Assembly (NCBI RefSeq): GCF_030689305.1
Contig: NZ_JAUYVM010000005.1
Location: forward strand, 62,001-126,000
Origin: Vibrio penaeicida
GTDB lineage: Bacteria > Pseudomonadota > Gammaproteobacteria > Enterobacterales > Vibrionaceae
Length of the DNA: 64,000 nucleotides
Direction: 5' to 3'
The translations under genes were made by a program, and so were the position numbers. Under the pieces are notes generated by a model, which saw nothing but the letters and a program-made list of their open reading frames with translations, was not told the origin of the DNA and did no database searches. Below are positions 44,688 through 53,984 of this stretch, in pieces (position 1 is the stretch's first letter; every line of letters begins with the position of its first letter).

Positions 44688-46448
44688 TTAATATACGTCG
44701 CGCACATAACGTTTCTGCTTTTTAAGCTGGTTTACGTAGGCTTCTGCTTCTTCCTTCGACTTGTTGCCGTGAACTTCGATGACTTCGTGCAGCGCTTTAT
44801 CTACATCTTTTGCCATGTAGTAGGCGTCGCCACATACGAAGAAGTAACCACCGCGTTCTAGCCACTCATACAAGTCAGCGCCACTTTCACGCATTTTATC
44901 TTGCACATAGATTTTTTCAGCTTGGTCACGCGAGAATGCCAGATCCAGCTTAGTGAGCACTCCCTTACTTTGAAGAGCTTCTAGCTCTTCTTGATAGATA
45001 AAGTCTGTTGAACCGTTTCTATCACCAAAGATCAGCCAGTTGTCGCCTGGAGAAGCTTGAACCTCACGCTCTTCAAGGAAAGCTCGGAAAGGCGCGATAC
45101 CCGTTCCCGGACCAACCATGATCATTGGCGCTTTGTCGTCTTCAGGTACAGCGAAGTTCTTGTTAGGAGCAAAGTAGCAAGGTACTACATCACCCTCTTC
45201 CACTATGTCTGCTAACCATGTTGAACATGTACCATTGTAGTCTCGCTCGCCATTTTGGTATCGCACACTGCCAATGGTTAGGTGTACTTCGTCTGCGTGT
45301 TTGTTCAAGCTCGATGAAATGGAGTAAGCGCGCGGTGCGATAGGCTTAAGCAGCGATAATATTTCTGCCAGCGATAACGTCACGCTTGGGTATTGGCGCA
45401 ATAAATCGAGAATGTCTTTCCCCCAAAGGAAGTCGTTCAAGCCTTTGCTGTCTTCGTTTCCGATTAAAGCGATCAATTTGTGGTCGCTGGCACTTTCAGC
45501 CAAGGCTTTAACAAACTCTTTCGACGGAGTTCGAATATCCAAATGCGAGGTAAAGATTTCACGTAAACTGAAGTTGTCACCATTCCACGACGGCTTTTCA
45601 TCTCCACTAAACTGGAAATGCTCTAGGAACGCTTGAACCAGTTCAGGCTGGTTTTGAGAGATTACATTTAGGGCGTCACCAGCCTTATAGAACTCACCGC
45701 TCCCTTCCAACGAGATCTCGTAATGTACGATTTCTTTGCTGGAACCTTCTTTGTTCAGCACACGCTTATGTTTCAGCGTTGCTTGCAGTGGTTGTTTACG
45801 GCTGTACTTCGACTTAGCCTTTGGGGCGCTGCCCCCTTGAGCAACGGTAGCTTCACCGTCATCGCCTTTGTCTGCGATACCAGGCAGAGTGGCAATCATC
45901 CACTCTTCAGCAGGTTGTTCAAAATCGATGTCGCAATCCACACGAGTCGTAACACGCGTTGCGCCAAGTTCTTCAAGGCGCTCATCCCAAAGTTTACCTG
46001 CGAGGCAGAACTCATCGTAACTGGTGTCGCCCAGCGCCAATATTGAGAAGAAGGTGCCGTCCAATTTAGGCGCATGTTCATCAGACATGGTTTGCCAGAG
46101 TGACTCGGCATTATCGGGCATTTCACCCTCACCATAGGTACTGGTCACAATCAGGATACGAGAAGATTTAACGAAGATTTGTGCATCAACGTCATCCATA
46201 TCATATACCGTGGCTGTCATGCCATATTCTTTGGCTTTTTCTGCCGTATCGTAAGCAACGGCTTCTGCGTTACCAGTTTGAGAACCATAAAGAATCGTCA
46301 GTGCTTTAACCTGAGGCTTGGATTCCGCGTGTACCACGGACTCTTCTTTAACCAGCAGGCGTGAGTGCAATCCAGAAAAGAAGCCCGCCAACCAGGTCTT
46401 CTGATCGTCGTTAAACGGAATGTCTTGAGGCAAATAAGGTACTTTCAT
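44688..46448 (-). CDS. CysJ-like diflavin reductase, probable electron donor of the GltB-like protein
   Basis: A 586-residue NADPH-dependent diflavin reductase. An N-terminal region (about 1-45) precedes the flavodoxin domain (about 48-200; YGSQTGNAEAVA, TYGEGEMPDNA). The FAD domain is about 225-430 (RAYSISSS) and the NADP domain about 440-586 (GPGTGIAPFRAF, YFFVCGDAYYMAKDV). It ends KRYVRDVY as CysJ does. CysJ normally feeds sulfite reductase (CysI), but no cysI is present. The gene starts 31 bases after the giant glutamate-synthase-like gene on the same strand, where a GltD subunit would be expected. I therefore infer that it passes NADPH electrons to that protein; this is unproved. GTAGGAAG precedes the ATG. 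Confidence 0.88.
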   Translation of the reverse strand: MKVPYLPQDIPFNDDQKTWLAGFFSGLHSRLLVKEESVVHAESKPQVKALTILYGSQTGNAEAVAYDTAEKAKEYGMTATVYDMDDVDAQIFVKSSRILIVTSTYGEGEMPDNAESLWQTMSDEHAPKLDGTFFSILALGDTSYDEFCLAGKLWDERLEELGATRVTTRVDCDIDFEQPAEEWMIATLPGIADKGDDGEATVAQGGSAPKAKSKYSRKQPLQATLKHKRVLNKEGSSKEIVHYEISLEGSGEFYKAGDALNVISQNQPELVQAFLEHFQFSGDEKPSWNGDNFSLREIFTSHLDIRTPSKEFVKALAESASDHKLIALIGNEDSKGLNDFLWGKDILDLLRQYPSVTLSLAEILSLLKPIAPRAYSISSSLNKHADEVHLTIGSVRYQNGERDYNGTCSTWLADIVEEGDVVPCYFAPNKNFAVPEDDKAPMIMVGPGTGIAPFRAFLEEREVQASPGDNWLIFGDRNGSTDFIYQEELEALQSKGVLTKLDLAFSRDQAEKIYVQDKMRESGADLYEWLERGGYFFVCGDAYYMAKDVDKALHEVIEVHGNKSKEEAEAYVNQLKKQKRYVRDVY

Positions 46449-46479
46449 TTTTCTTCCTACTTTGAAATCGGTGCCTTCC

Positions 46480-49400
46480 CTAGGCAGTTTGGGCTTCTAA
46501 AACTTGCTGAGCTTTTTGTTCTTCAATATCGTCTCGAATCACATCGGCAAAAACGTGACAGTAAAGCGTCGCTGTGCGTAATGACACCGCTTCGATCTCT
46601 ACCATTTGTTTGCTTATGTCTTTCTCTCGCGCCAATATCCAGACTGAAGTACCACGCGAATGGGTATCCCAGACGTCACGACGTGCCAAAGACGTTTTGT
46701 AGTCTTGCACTCGTTTAGCCGCCAGTAATACAGCCAATTCGTCATCGCGATAGTTCGATATGGCTTCCTTGATATCTTTCAGCAACGCATCCAGCAGTTT
46801 TTTGTCACGCAGCTCGAATAAGCGTTTCACTGCACGAGACTGCTCAACTTCACCTTCAAACTGACCTTTTACCAATTGATGCGCTCGGTGAAGCACACCG
46901 CTTTGCGTCAATAAATCACAAATCAATGGCGTATCCATATCGCCATACTGTGGGCTGAAACCACGTGACAAGGCTTCATTTCCTTCATAAGCAAAATGCA
47001 CTTGCTCAATTAAGCGATTCGCCTCTCCTTGGATCAATTCTTCCAGCATTTTCTTGCGCGAATTAGTCTCAAGAATGCTCTCAGGATGCTGACTCTGCGT
47101 TAATGCAAGTGGAAGCACCAACGTGAACAACGTTCGACTTGTCGCCCAGTCGTCCAAAATGGCTTGCGCTTTTTCAGATTGAGTAAATCGAACGTGCTGC
47201 TCTAAGTGCCATTTCAATGCTTCTTCGTAGCCTTCATCGTGCTCGATGAGCGGCAAGGCTAAGACGGAATCTTTGCTGCAACGCTGCGCAAACGCACCAT
47301 CAACATCGTATTGATAAGCAAGACCACCAGACATACCGTTACCAAAACCTTTACCGTATTCGCCAAGGTTAATAACGGAACCATTTGTCATGTATTCACA
47401 ACAAAAATCACCGACGCCTTCTACAACAGCAATCGCTCCGGAGTTACGCACGGCAAATCGGTCGCCCGCTTCGCCTTGAATAAAGGCTTGACCACCTGTT
47501 GCACCAAACAAGGCAAAGTTACCGATAAGCACATTATTGCCAGCCGACATATCGTTTCCGCCCGGAGAGCGAACCACGATATGACCGCCACTGGAACCCT
47601 TACCGACACCATCATTACATGTGCCGACATGTTCCATCACCAAACCGGAGTTATTGAACGCACCGTAGCTCTGACCTGCGCTACCGTGGGTGCGAACCAC
47701 AATGGATTCAGCATCAAGGTAACGACGGCCATTGCCAGCGGTGAACACGGCTGGGTGTTTTTCTCCAACATTTTCATAGTTCAACGCGCGTTCAATATCG
47801 ATTGAAAGCTGACCGCCCGTCGATTTGTTGCGGTTGTTGAGTTTTGTTCCTGCTAATTCAATGTTCAGAAGCTCTGAATTGAAGTACTCACTGAGCAGTT
47901 TTTCGATGTATGCGTCATCTGTCGTAAAGTCTGCTTCCAAGTAAACAGGGCGAGGCACTCTAACGTGCTCCACTTCTCGAAGAAGCCCTGTCACATCCAA
48001 TCGACCAACAATGCTGTGGTGATTCGCAAGATGCAGAAGTTCTGTCTTACCGCGGATATCACGCAGGCTGCTGTAGCCTAAGCTTGCCAGAATCTCGCGA
48101 ACTTCATGCGCAACGTTTAGGAAATACTGCGCTAACGCTCGTGGATCGCCCTGATAGAGCTCAGGGTTCGTTGTCAGACCCGCTGGGCACTTGATGTTAC
48201 AGTTCTTCGCCATAACGCATTTAAGCATCATCAGCGCCGTTGTACCGAATTCGAACGAATCACCGCCCATAATCGCAGACTTGATGACATCCGTACCGGT
48301 TTGGTGCGCGTTGGAACAACGAAGCGTCACTTTGTCTCGCAAGCCGTTCTCGCTGAGCGACTGATGCACTTCTGCAATGCCGATTTCTGCCGCACGACCT
48401 GTATTTTTCAAACTGGTTACTGCGGCTGCACCTGTACCACCAGTGTTACCTGCGACGTTGATGACATCCGCACCCGCTTTCGCAACACCAACCGCGATCG
48501 TACCGATACCTTCGGATGACACCAACTTAACGATAACGCGAACACGTGCTGCTTTTGCATCGTGAATAAGCTGACCAAGATCTTCAATCGAATAAGTATC
48601 ATGGTGTGGTGGTGGGCTCACCAATTCCACACCCGGTGTACCACCACGCGCCGCCGCAATTTCTACGGTGACCTTTGGTGATGGTAGCTGACCACCTTCG
48701 CCAGGTTTCGCACCTTGCGCGATTTTGATTTCAATCTCTTCAAGCTGCGGATCGGCAAGGTAACCTACCCAAACACCAAATCGACCCGATGCAAACTGCT
48801 TGATCTTGCTCGACTTGATGCTGTTGAAACGGCTTGAGTGTTCACCGCCTTCACCAGAGTTACTCATAGCACCCGCTATATTGGTGCCTTGCGCAACCGC
48901 CATGTGAGCATTGGAGTTAAGTGCACCGTGACTCATCGCGCCCGATGCAAAGGTAGGCGTAATGAGATGTGCTGGCTCGACGTCGTCCAGCTCTATTGGT
49001 GATTTCGCTTTTTGAATCTTCCCAATAAACTCTGCGTATTTAGGTGCGAGAACCACATCCACTTTGTCTTGGTGAAGGGACAATTGTTCAACGTGATCTG
49101 CCCAACAGGTTTGCATCGCTTCTGCAAACGTCGAGAGGTTATCGGTGTTGTCTAAGCGGAAAGTAAACGCGCGGTCTTGGCGCGACACACTCTCAATAGA
49201 AATGCCGCCCCACAAATAGTTGACGTTGCCATCCAAATGAAAACGGTCGAGAAGATGCGAAAATGCTTCTACGGTGTTGGCTTTGGAGAAATCCAGTGGC
49301 AGTAGCAAGATATCGCGAAGTGCCGCAGGTCGAGCGCTACGTTCCTGATAAAGGTTGTCGATGAACGCTTGATAAGACGGCGTAATGTCAAACTCGTCAA

Positions 49401-51936
49401 TCTGTTCTGGGCTGCGTTTCTCGTAACCCTTGTCTTTGTAGGCGATGTCTTCACTGGCAAATTGATTGGTCTTGTCCATTGCCAGTTCGGCTTGATCGGC
49501 GTAACTGACAGGCTCTTGAGTCATGTTGATGTATTCGCGAACCGCTGTGTTACCAAAGCTGTGACCCGCGCCATCTTGTCGCTCTTTAAACAAACCAAGA
49601 AGTGGAATCTGATTCTCTTCATTGATGGCAAGCGCTTTAAAGTGCCACTTGGCAGAACTCCAAGCCAGATCTTCAAACCTTGCCCCACCCACAGGCGAGC
49701 TGATGTTCGGGAAATAATGCTTCAAACAATCTGAATCGGAATCTAAGAAGTTTGATTCGAAAAATTCGCCACCGATGTAACTTTCAGCAGTACACAGACC
49801 AAACTTACCCATGGTCTTCATGAGTGATTTTTCGACTGCTTTTTGGAAATGCTTAAGACCCGCTTCAACCGTTTGGTTTGTCGATAACGTTTGAGCACGA
49901 TAGAACACAGAAATAGGGCAAACAGCCGATGAGCCAAACCCAAGAAGGCAGGCTATATCGTGGCTACTTGCCGCCTGCCCTGTGAGGTAAACAATACTGG
50001 TGTCGAATCTCAGACCTTGTTTGATCAACCTTTGGTTGGCCGCGGCAGCCATTAAAATGGCAGGCAGAGCGGCTTTATCTTTGCTGATGTTCTTATCGCT
50101 GAGCAGAACAATACCGCAGCGACGACGAGCCGCTTCTTCAATTTGGTCACAAAGCGCGTTAATCGCTTCTTCCACTCGCTTGGCGTTGTCTTCGCGGCTA
50201 TTCAGTGTCGGAGTGTACAGCGTATCGAACGTTGCGACCTCTATGCGATCTTGTTCAAGAATTTGCTCCAGCTGTTGTGGCTGCAACACAGGTGATTGCA
50301 AAACAAGCTGAACGGTATCTTGAGGGCTGAAACCTGGCTTAGCGCCTAAGGCAACACGCAAGGTCATACCGTCCGATTCACGCAGCGAATCCAAAGGCGG
50401 GTTGGTTACCTGAGCAAAACGCTGACTGAAGTATTTGGACATGCCGCCTTCTTCATCGGTCAAAACGTTTGGCGCCAAGCCAAAGCCCATGGCAGAGATT
50501 TTCTCCGCTCCATTTTCGATCATGGGATCGAGGAAGAATTTGAAGCTCTCTTGGTTTAATGAATAAGCAACGTGGCGGCTGTAGGTACTGAAATTATTGT
50601 TTTCTTTAACCGCATCAAGGGAAACGGATTCAATATCGTTCAGCGTGATTCTTGCCGACTCTAACAATGCAGAGTAATTACGCTCTTTCGCGAGCGTTTC
50701 TAAAATTTCTTTGGTTTCGTAGCTATTACCAGTGGAGTGATCGAAGTAAATCATACCACCAGCTTGAATGCGCCCATAACGAATCACATCTTCTGGTGGA
50801 AAATCAATTTGACCTGATTCACTCATCACCGCGAGATAGCGGTTGGTTTCAACACTACGAAGCGGACGCAGACCCAATCGGTCTAGACGCGCACCCACTT
50901 TCTCTCCATCGGAGAAAATCAGTGCCGCTGGTCCATCATTCTTTTCTTCGGACAAACTGAAGTATTCCAGCATGTCTCGTACTTCTTGTGAAATCGATTC
51001 GTCGTTTTCCCAAGCAGGCGGCATCATCGCCAACACCGCTGTTACGATGTCCATGCGATCTTCAACAACGCGTCTAGCCAACGTTTGGTCAAGGCGGGCT
51101 GAGTCCGATTGCCCTTTCGGGAAAATCACTTTTTTGTGTTGCTGACGCGCTATCGCATCTTCGCTTAGGCGGTTTTTCTTATCAGTATTAAGTTCACCAT
51201 TATGCGCCATACGACGAAACGGCTGCGCCATCATGGTGGCGGGTGCGGTATTCGTCGAAAAACGGGTATGGAAAAACAAAGTGGTAACGTGATGCTCTGG
51301 GTGCGTAAGGTCCGCAAAATAAGGCACAACTTCACCTGAGTTTAAGCGCCCTTTGTACACCTGAGTGCGCGAACTCATTGAAAGTGGGTAAAACCCTTCA
51401 AATTCAGAATCGGTAAAACCGATCGATTCAAGTTCTGAAAGCGCGGCGTTAATCTGGTCTTCAAAGGATTGTGCGTCTGGCTGATTATCGCCTCGTAAAA
51501 AAACCACCTGTTGAATGGCTTGCTGAACTTTTTGCGACGCTTCATTGACTGCTTCAGGATTAACGGGCACTTCGCGCCACAATTCAACCTTCAATGAATA
51601 CTTGTAAAGCGTCTCTAGAATAAGTGATTTAGCCGACTCAAATTGCGCAGAGTCGAATGGGAAAAAAAAGTTTGCGACACCAAATTCGCCTTTTTCAAGC
51701 GTTGGTTCGTTTAACAGAAAGCGGTAAAAGTTCACGGATAAGTCGATGTTAACACCGGCACCATCACCAATACCCTCGGCATTCATACCGCCACGATGTG
51801 GAATAGTGCATAAAGCTTCATGGGCAAGGGTAAGAAGCTGATGAGTCTGCTCCCCCGTTTTATCCGTGATGAAACCCACCCCACAGCTTGAGTGTTCATG
51901 CTCGCGATCATACAGCGAGCGAGATTCCTGATTCAT
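46480..51936 (-). CDS. Glutamate-synthase-like large protein, unusually long (1818 aa)
   Basis: An 1818-residue protein of the glutamate synthase large-subunit family (GltB is typically about 1500). The N-terminal Ntn-glutaminase domain (about 18-430) starts at C18 in HSSCGVGF. Central and FMN-binding synthase domains follow (about 480-1300; THGALNSNAHMA, GGTGAAAVTSLKNTG). The iron-sulfur cysteines are C1240, C1246 and C1250, spaced C-X5-C-X3-C; as I recall, ordinary GltB has C-X5-C-X4-C. The GXGXG beta-helix is at about 1400-1540 (VVEGVGDFCCEYMTNG, GMSGGLAYQYD). About 280 residues follow it, much more than in GltB. AAGGA precedes the ATG; a Fur-type palindrome lies 130 bases upstream. No gltD is adjacent; a CysJ-like reductase follows. 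Confidence 0.88.
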   Translation of the reverse strand: MNQESRSLYDREHEHSSCGVGFITDKTGEQTHQLLTLAHEALCTIPHRGGMNAEGIGDGAGVNIDLSVNFYRFLLNEPTLEKGEFGVANFFFPFDSAQFESAKSLILETLYKYSLKVELWREVPVNPEAVNEASQKVQQAIQQVVFLRGDNQPDAQSFEDQINAALSELESIGFTDSEFEGFYPLSMSSRTQVYKGRLNSGEVVPYFADLTHPEHHVTTLFFHTRFSTNTAPATMMAQPFRRMAHNGELNTDKKNRLSEDAIARQQHKKVIFPKGQSDSARLDQTLARRVVEDRMDIVTAVLAMMPPAWENDESISQEVRDMLEYFSLSEEKNDGPAALIFSDGEKVGARLDRLGLRPLRSVETNRYLAVMSESGQIDFPPEDVIRYGRIQAGGMIYFDHSTGNSYETKEILETLAKERNYSALLESARITLNDIESVSLDAVKENNNFSTYSRHVAYSLNQESFKFFLDPMIENGAEKISAMGFGLAPNVLTDEEGGMSKYFSQRFAQVTNPPLDSLRESDGMTLRVALGAKPGFSPQDTVQLVLQSPVLQPQQLEQILEQDRIEVATFDTLYTPTLNSREDNAKRVEEAINALCDQIEEAARRRCGIVLLSDKNISKDKAALPAILMAAAANQRLIKQGLRFDTSIVYLTGQAASSHDIACLLGFGSSAVCPISVFYRAQTLSTNQTVEAGLKHFQKAVEKSLMKTMGKFGLCTAESYIGGEFFESNFLDSDSDCLKHYFPNISSPVGGARFEDLAWSSAKWHFKALAINEENQIPLLGLFKERQDGAGHSFGNTAVREYINMTQEPVSYADQAELAMDKTNQFASEDIAYKDKGYEKRSPEQIDEFDITPSYQAFIDNLYQERSARPAALRDILLLPLDFSKANTVEAFSHLLDRFHLDGNVNYLWGGISIESVSRQDRAFTFRLDNTDNLSTFAEAMQTCWADHVEQLSLHQDKVDVVLAPKYAEFIGKIQKAKSPIELDDVEPAHLITPTFASGAMSHGALNSNAHMAVAQGTNIAGAMSNSGEGGEHSSRFNSIKSSKIKQFASGRFGVWVGYLADPQLEEIEIKIAQGAKPGEGGQLPSPKVTVEIAAARGGTPGVELVSPPPHHDTYSIEDLGQLIHDAKAARVRVIVKLVSSEGIGTIAVGVAKAGADVINVAGNTGGTGAAAVTSLKNTGRAAEIGIAEVHQSLSENGLRDKVTLRCSNAHQTGTDVIKSAIMGGDSFEFGTTALMMLKCVMAKNCNIKCPAGLTTNPELYQGDPRALAQYFLNVAHEVREILASLGYSSLRDIRGKTELLHLANHHSIVGRLDVTGLLREVEHVRVPRPVYLEADFTTDDAYIEKLLSEYFNSELLNIELAGTKLNNRNKSTGGQLSIDIERALNYENVGEKHPAVFTAGNGRRYLDAESIVVRTHGSAGQSYGAFNNSGLVMEHVGTCNDGVGKGSSGGHIVVRSPGGNDMSAGNNVLIGNFALFGATGGQAFIQGEAGDRFAVRNSGAIAVVEGVGDFCCEYMTNGSVINLGEYGKGFGNGMSGGLAYQYDVDGAFAQRCSKDSVLALPLIEHDEGYEEALKWHLEQHVRFTQSEKAQAILDDWATSRTLFTLVLPLALTQSQHPESILETNSRKKMLEELIQGEANRLIEQVHFAYEGNEALSRGFSPQYGDMDTPLICDLLTQSGVLHRAHQLVKGQFEGEVEQSRAVKRLFELRDKKLLDALLKDIKEAISNYRDDELAVLLAAKRVQDYKTSLARRDVWDTHSRGTSVWILAREKDISKQMVEIEAVSLRTATLYCHVFADVIRDDIEEQKAQQVLEAQTA

Positions 51937-52329
51937 TCGATCATTTCCTTGATTGCTTGCAGCTATTAGCTCTGCAGGTCCTTTGGCATGTATCGCTACA
52001 GTACCGAAGCCTTTATCCAGTGTATTGTGAGCAAACCAATCCTGTTTAACTCACACAAATAGAAATGATAATAATTATCATGCGTAGTGCTGTAAGGCAA
52101 GTTTTCTGTGATTGAGATCGCTAAAAATTATTCGTCAAATTCCTAGTGATAGTTGAATGAGTATGCGTTCTGATTGAATTTAAGGCGGTTTTTCTAATTG
52201 AGCTGGCCACAAAACTTGTTTAGGGTGTACTGGTGAGTTTGAAAAAGATGAATACAAAGAGGTTATTTAGGTATTCAAGTCACATTATGATGTTGCTAGA
52301 ATCGCGAAAATTTTTCATAAGACAAGAGA
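51937..52329. other. Divergent regulatory region between the gltB-like and DUF445 genes
   Basis: This is 393 bases holding two divergent promoters. The main feature is the Fur-type palindrome at 52065-52081, nearer to the gltB-like gene. The right half is AT-rich and probably carries the DUF445 promoter. I see no other strong motif and no RNA gene. Confidence 0.5.
52065..52081 (-). promoter_or_regulatory. Fur-type operator upstream of the gltB-like operon
   Basis: The 17-bp perfect palindrome ATGATAATAATTATCAT contains TGATAAT-A-ATTATCA, the exact 7-1-7 Fur consensus. It is about 130 bases upstream of the gltB-like ATG and 250 bases from the divergent DUF445 gene, so the first is the likelier target. 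Confidence 0.82.
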
Positions 52330-53040
52330 ATGATGAATAAAAGTGTTGTCACTAATTTGCTAGCGCTTGGTCTGCTGGCAGCCGGATACCAATTGGACAA
52401 TCAAATTGCACTGTATGCAGGTGTATTTGCTTTTTCGGGTGCAATAACCAATTGGTTGGCCGTACATATGTTGTTTGAAAAAGTCCCTGGTCTCTATGGG
52501 TCTGGGGTTATTCCGGCAAGATTCGAGGAATTTAAGTCTGCCATTAAGAACTTGATGATGGCGGAATTCTTTACCAATGAAAACATTGATCGCTTCTTGA
52601 GCAATGAAATGTCTGGAGGTCAGTCGTTGGATCTTCAGCCTGTCATCGAGTCCATCGACTTCGAGCCAACTTTTGAGTCTTTGGTAGAGGTTATCGCCAA
52701 TTCTCAGTTTGGTGGCATGCTTGCGATGTTCGGTGGAACCGATGCATTGCAGCCTCTAAAACAACCTTTTGTCGAAAAAATGCAGCAATCTGTTGTTCAA
52801 ATAAGCCAAAGTGATGCCGTTAAGGCAGCATTAAAAACGCAGTTAGAGCAGCCTGGTATGATCGATGAAATTCAGAATAATATCGAAAACATCATTGACC
52901 AACGTTTGAATGAGCTAACACCTCAGCTGGTAAAAAGCATGGTTCAAGATATGATCAAAAATCACCTAGGCTGGCTAGTTGTCTGGGGAGGTGTTTTTGG
53001 TGGTCTCATTGGTGTGGTTTCGGCTTTTCTTAGCGCCTAA
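52330..53040 (+). CDS. DUF445 membrane protein
   Basis: A 236-residue protein of the DUF445 family, which are membrane proteins of unknown function. Hydrophobic segments lie at the N-terminus (about 5-45) and at the C-terminus (about 210-235). The family motif ITNWLAVHMLFEKVPGLYGSGVIPARFEEFKSAI is clear. The middle is a long amphipathic helical region. No strong ribosome binding site is visible before the paired ATG codons. It is divergent from the gltB-like gene and convergent with an Lrp gene. No functional clue from neighbours. Confidence 0.85.
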   Translation: MMNKSVVTNLLALGLLAAGYQLDNQIALYAGVFAFSGAITNWLAVHMLFEKVPGLYGSGVIPARFEEFKSAIKNLMMAEFFTNENIDRFLSNEMSGGQSLDLQPVIESIDFEPTFESLVEVIANSQFGGMLAMFGGTDALQPLKQPFVEKMQQSVVQISQSDAVKAALKTQLEQPGMIDEIQNNIENIIDQRLNELTPQLVKSMVQDMIKNHLGWLVVWGGVFGGLIGVVSAFLSA

Positions 53041-53084
53041 CTAAACCCGCTTCTATGGTTCGTGCTGTCTGATAGAGTTTATAA

Positions 53085-53117
53085 GTGATAATTAGGGTCA
53101 ATGACTCTAATTATCAC
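53085..53117. terminator. Long inverted repeat between convergent genes
   Basis: A perfect 11-bp stem (GTGATAATTAG / CTAATTATCAC), with an inner GTCA/TGAC pairing, lies between the DUF445 and Lrp genes. It can serve both strands but has no T-run. Confidence 0.55.
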
Positions 53118-53135
53118 CCTTAAGGTACGAATCCC

Positions 53136-53621
53136 CTAAAGCATGGTAATCAAATCCGGGTTCACTCCGAATCCCGTTTTATGCTCTTCAATCACCACTT
53201 CACTACGCGTTTGGATTACTCCTGGAAGCGTGCCCAATTTAGTCGACATGAAGTCTTGATACGCTTTCATATCTTTAACACGCACCTTGATCATGGTGTC
53301 AAAATCACCGGAAAGTGAGTAACACTCCTCAATTTCTGGCATTAACTCTACCGCTTTCGCAAATTTTTCGAAAATAGAAAAGCTCGTTTGATCCAAGCGA
53401 ATATGAATGAAAACTTGGACATCTAGCCCTAATCGTTCAGGACATAGCTCCGCGTGATACCCTTTTATGTACCCCTCTTTTTCCAGTCTTTTTACTCGGT
53501 CTGAACATGGGGAGGTTGTAAGGTGCACTTGTTTAGCAAGCTCCACCATGGAGATACGCCCCTTAAGATGAAGGATACGCAGTATTTCGAGATCAATTTT
53601 ATCCAATGACGAGTGAGGCAT
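53136..53621 (-). CDS. Lrp/AsnC-family regulator
   Basis: A 161-residue Lrp/AsnC-type protein: helix-turn-helix at about 15-55 (SMVELAKQVHLTTSPCSDRVKRLE) and RAM/AsnC domain at about 70-150 (IEECYSLSGDFDTMIKVRVKD). The SPCSDRVKRLE recognition helix is that of Lrp itself and its close relatives. AGGAAG precedes the ATG. Its targets are unknown; neighbours are a DUF445 gene and the qrr RNA, whose terminator is about 155 bases upstream. Confidence 0.88.
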   Translation of the reverse strand: MPHSSLDKIDLEILRILHLKGRISMVELAKQVHLTTSPCSDRVKRLEKEGYIKGYHAELCPERLGLDVQVFIHIRLDQTSFSIFEKFAKAVELMPEIEECYSLSGDFDTMIKVRVKDMKAYQDFMSTKLGTLPGVIQTRSEVVIEEHKTGFGVNPDLITML

Positions 53622-53777
53622 AACAACTTCCTAGCAATAATTACAATCCATTAACAGTAAGTATCACTGAGTTTTTAGCCATATCCAAGTGGAATTCACT
53701 TTATGACACCAAAATCACCATACGGTATCACTTTTTGACGTTTTTATTACTAAGGTTGGATTTATAGAGAAAAGGAT

Positions 53778-53887
53778 AAAAAAAAGCCAACCGCAAAACT
53801 GTGCGATTGGCTGATAGATAGTGTGAACAAATAATATTCACTAACAACGTCAGTTGGCTAGGTGACCCTCGGCTTTAAAAGGGTCAC
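53778..53887 (-). ncRNA. qrr: Quorum regulatory RNA (Qrr)
   Basis: An RNA of about 110 nt on the minus strand, recognised by sequence. The 5' hairpin GTGACCC...GGGTCAC is followed by the highly conserved Qrr pairing core CACCTAGCCAACTGACGTTG then TTAGTGAA. A middle hairpin region comes next, and a terminator stem AGCCAATCGCA / TGCGGTTGGCT running into eight T residues ends it. Qrr RNAs act with Hfq to silence luxR/hapR-type mRNAs and activate aphA at low cell density. The upstream sigma-54 promoter and a LuxO-like site support expression under phosphorylated LuxO. The core match is to my memory of Vibrio Qrr sequences; which Qrr number it is cannot be told here. Confidence 0.95.
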
Positions 53888-53897
53888 GGTTAATAGA

Positions 53898-53912
53898 GCA
53901 AAACTGATGCCA
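53898..53912 (-). promoter_or_regulatory. Sigma-54 promoter of qrr
   Basis: On the minus strand TGGCATCAGTTTTGC matches the sigma-54 consensus (TGGCAC-N5-TTGC), with the GG and GC doublets in correct spacing. The predicted start is 53886-53887, exactly where the qrr 5' hairpin begins. Confidence 0.9.
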
Positions 53913-53984
53913 ACTTTTTTCAGTATAAAATCGAGTGATTTTGGATAAAAAACTATCGTTTTTGATTTTTTCAATGAAATTGAT

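Noticed and set aside
44688..46448. Diflavin reductase as part of assimilatory sulfite reductase
   Set aside because: No cysI or cysH lies nearby; the operon partner is the gltB-like gene.
47311..47805. 164-aa plus-strand ORF inside the gltB-like gene
   Set aside because: Antisense to the beta-helix region of the gltB-like gene, with Thr-rich low-complexity composition typical of shadow frames.
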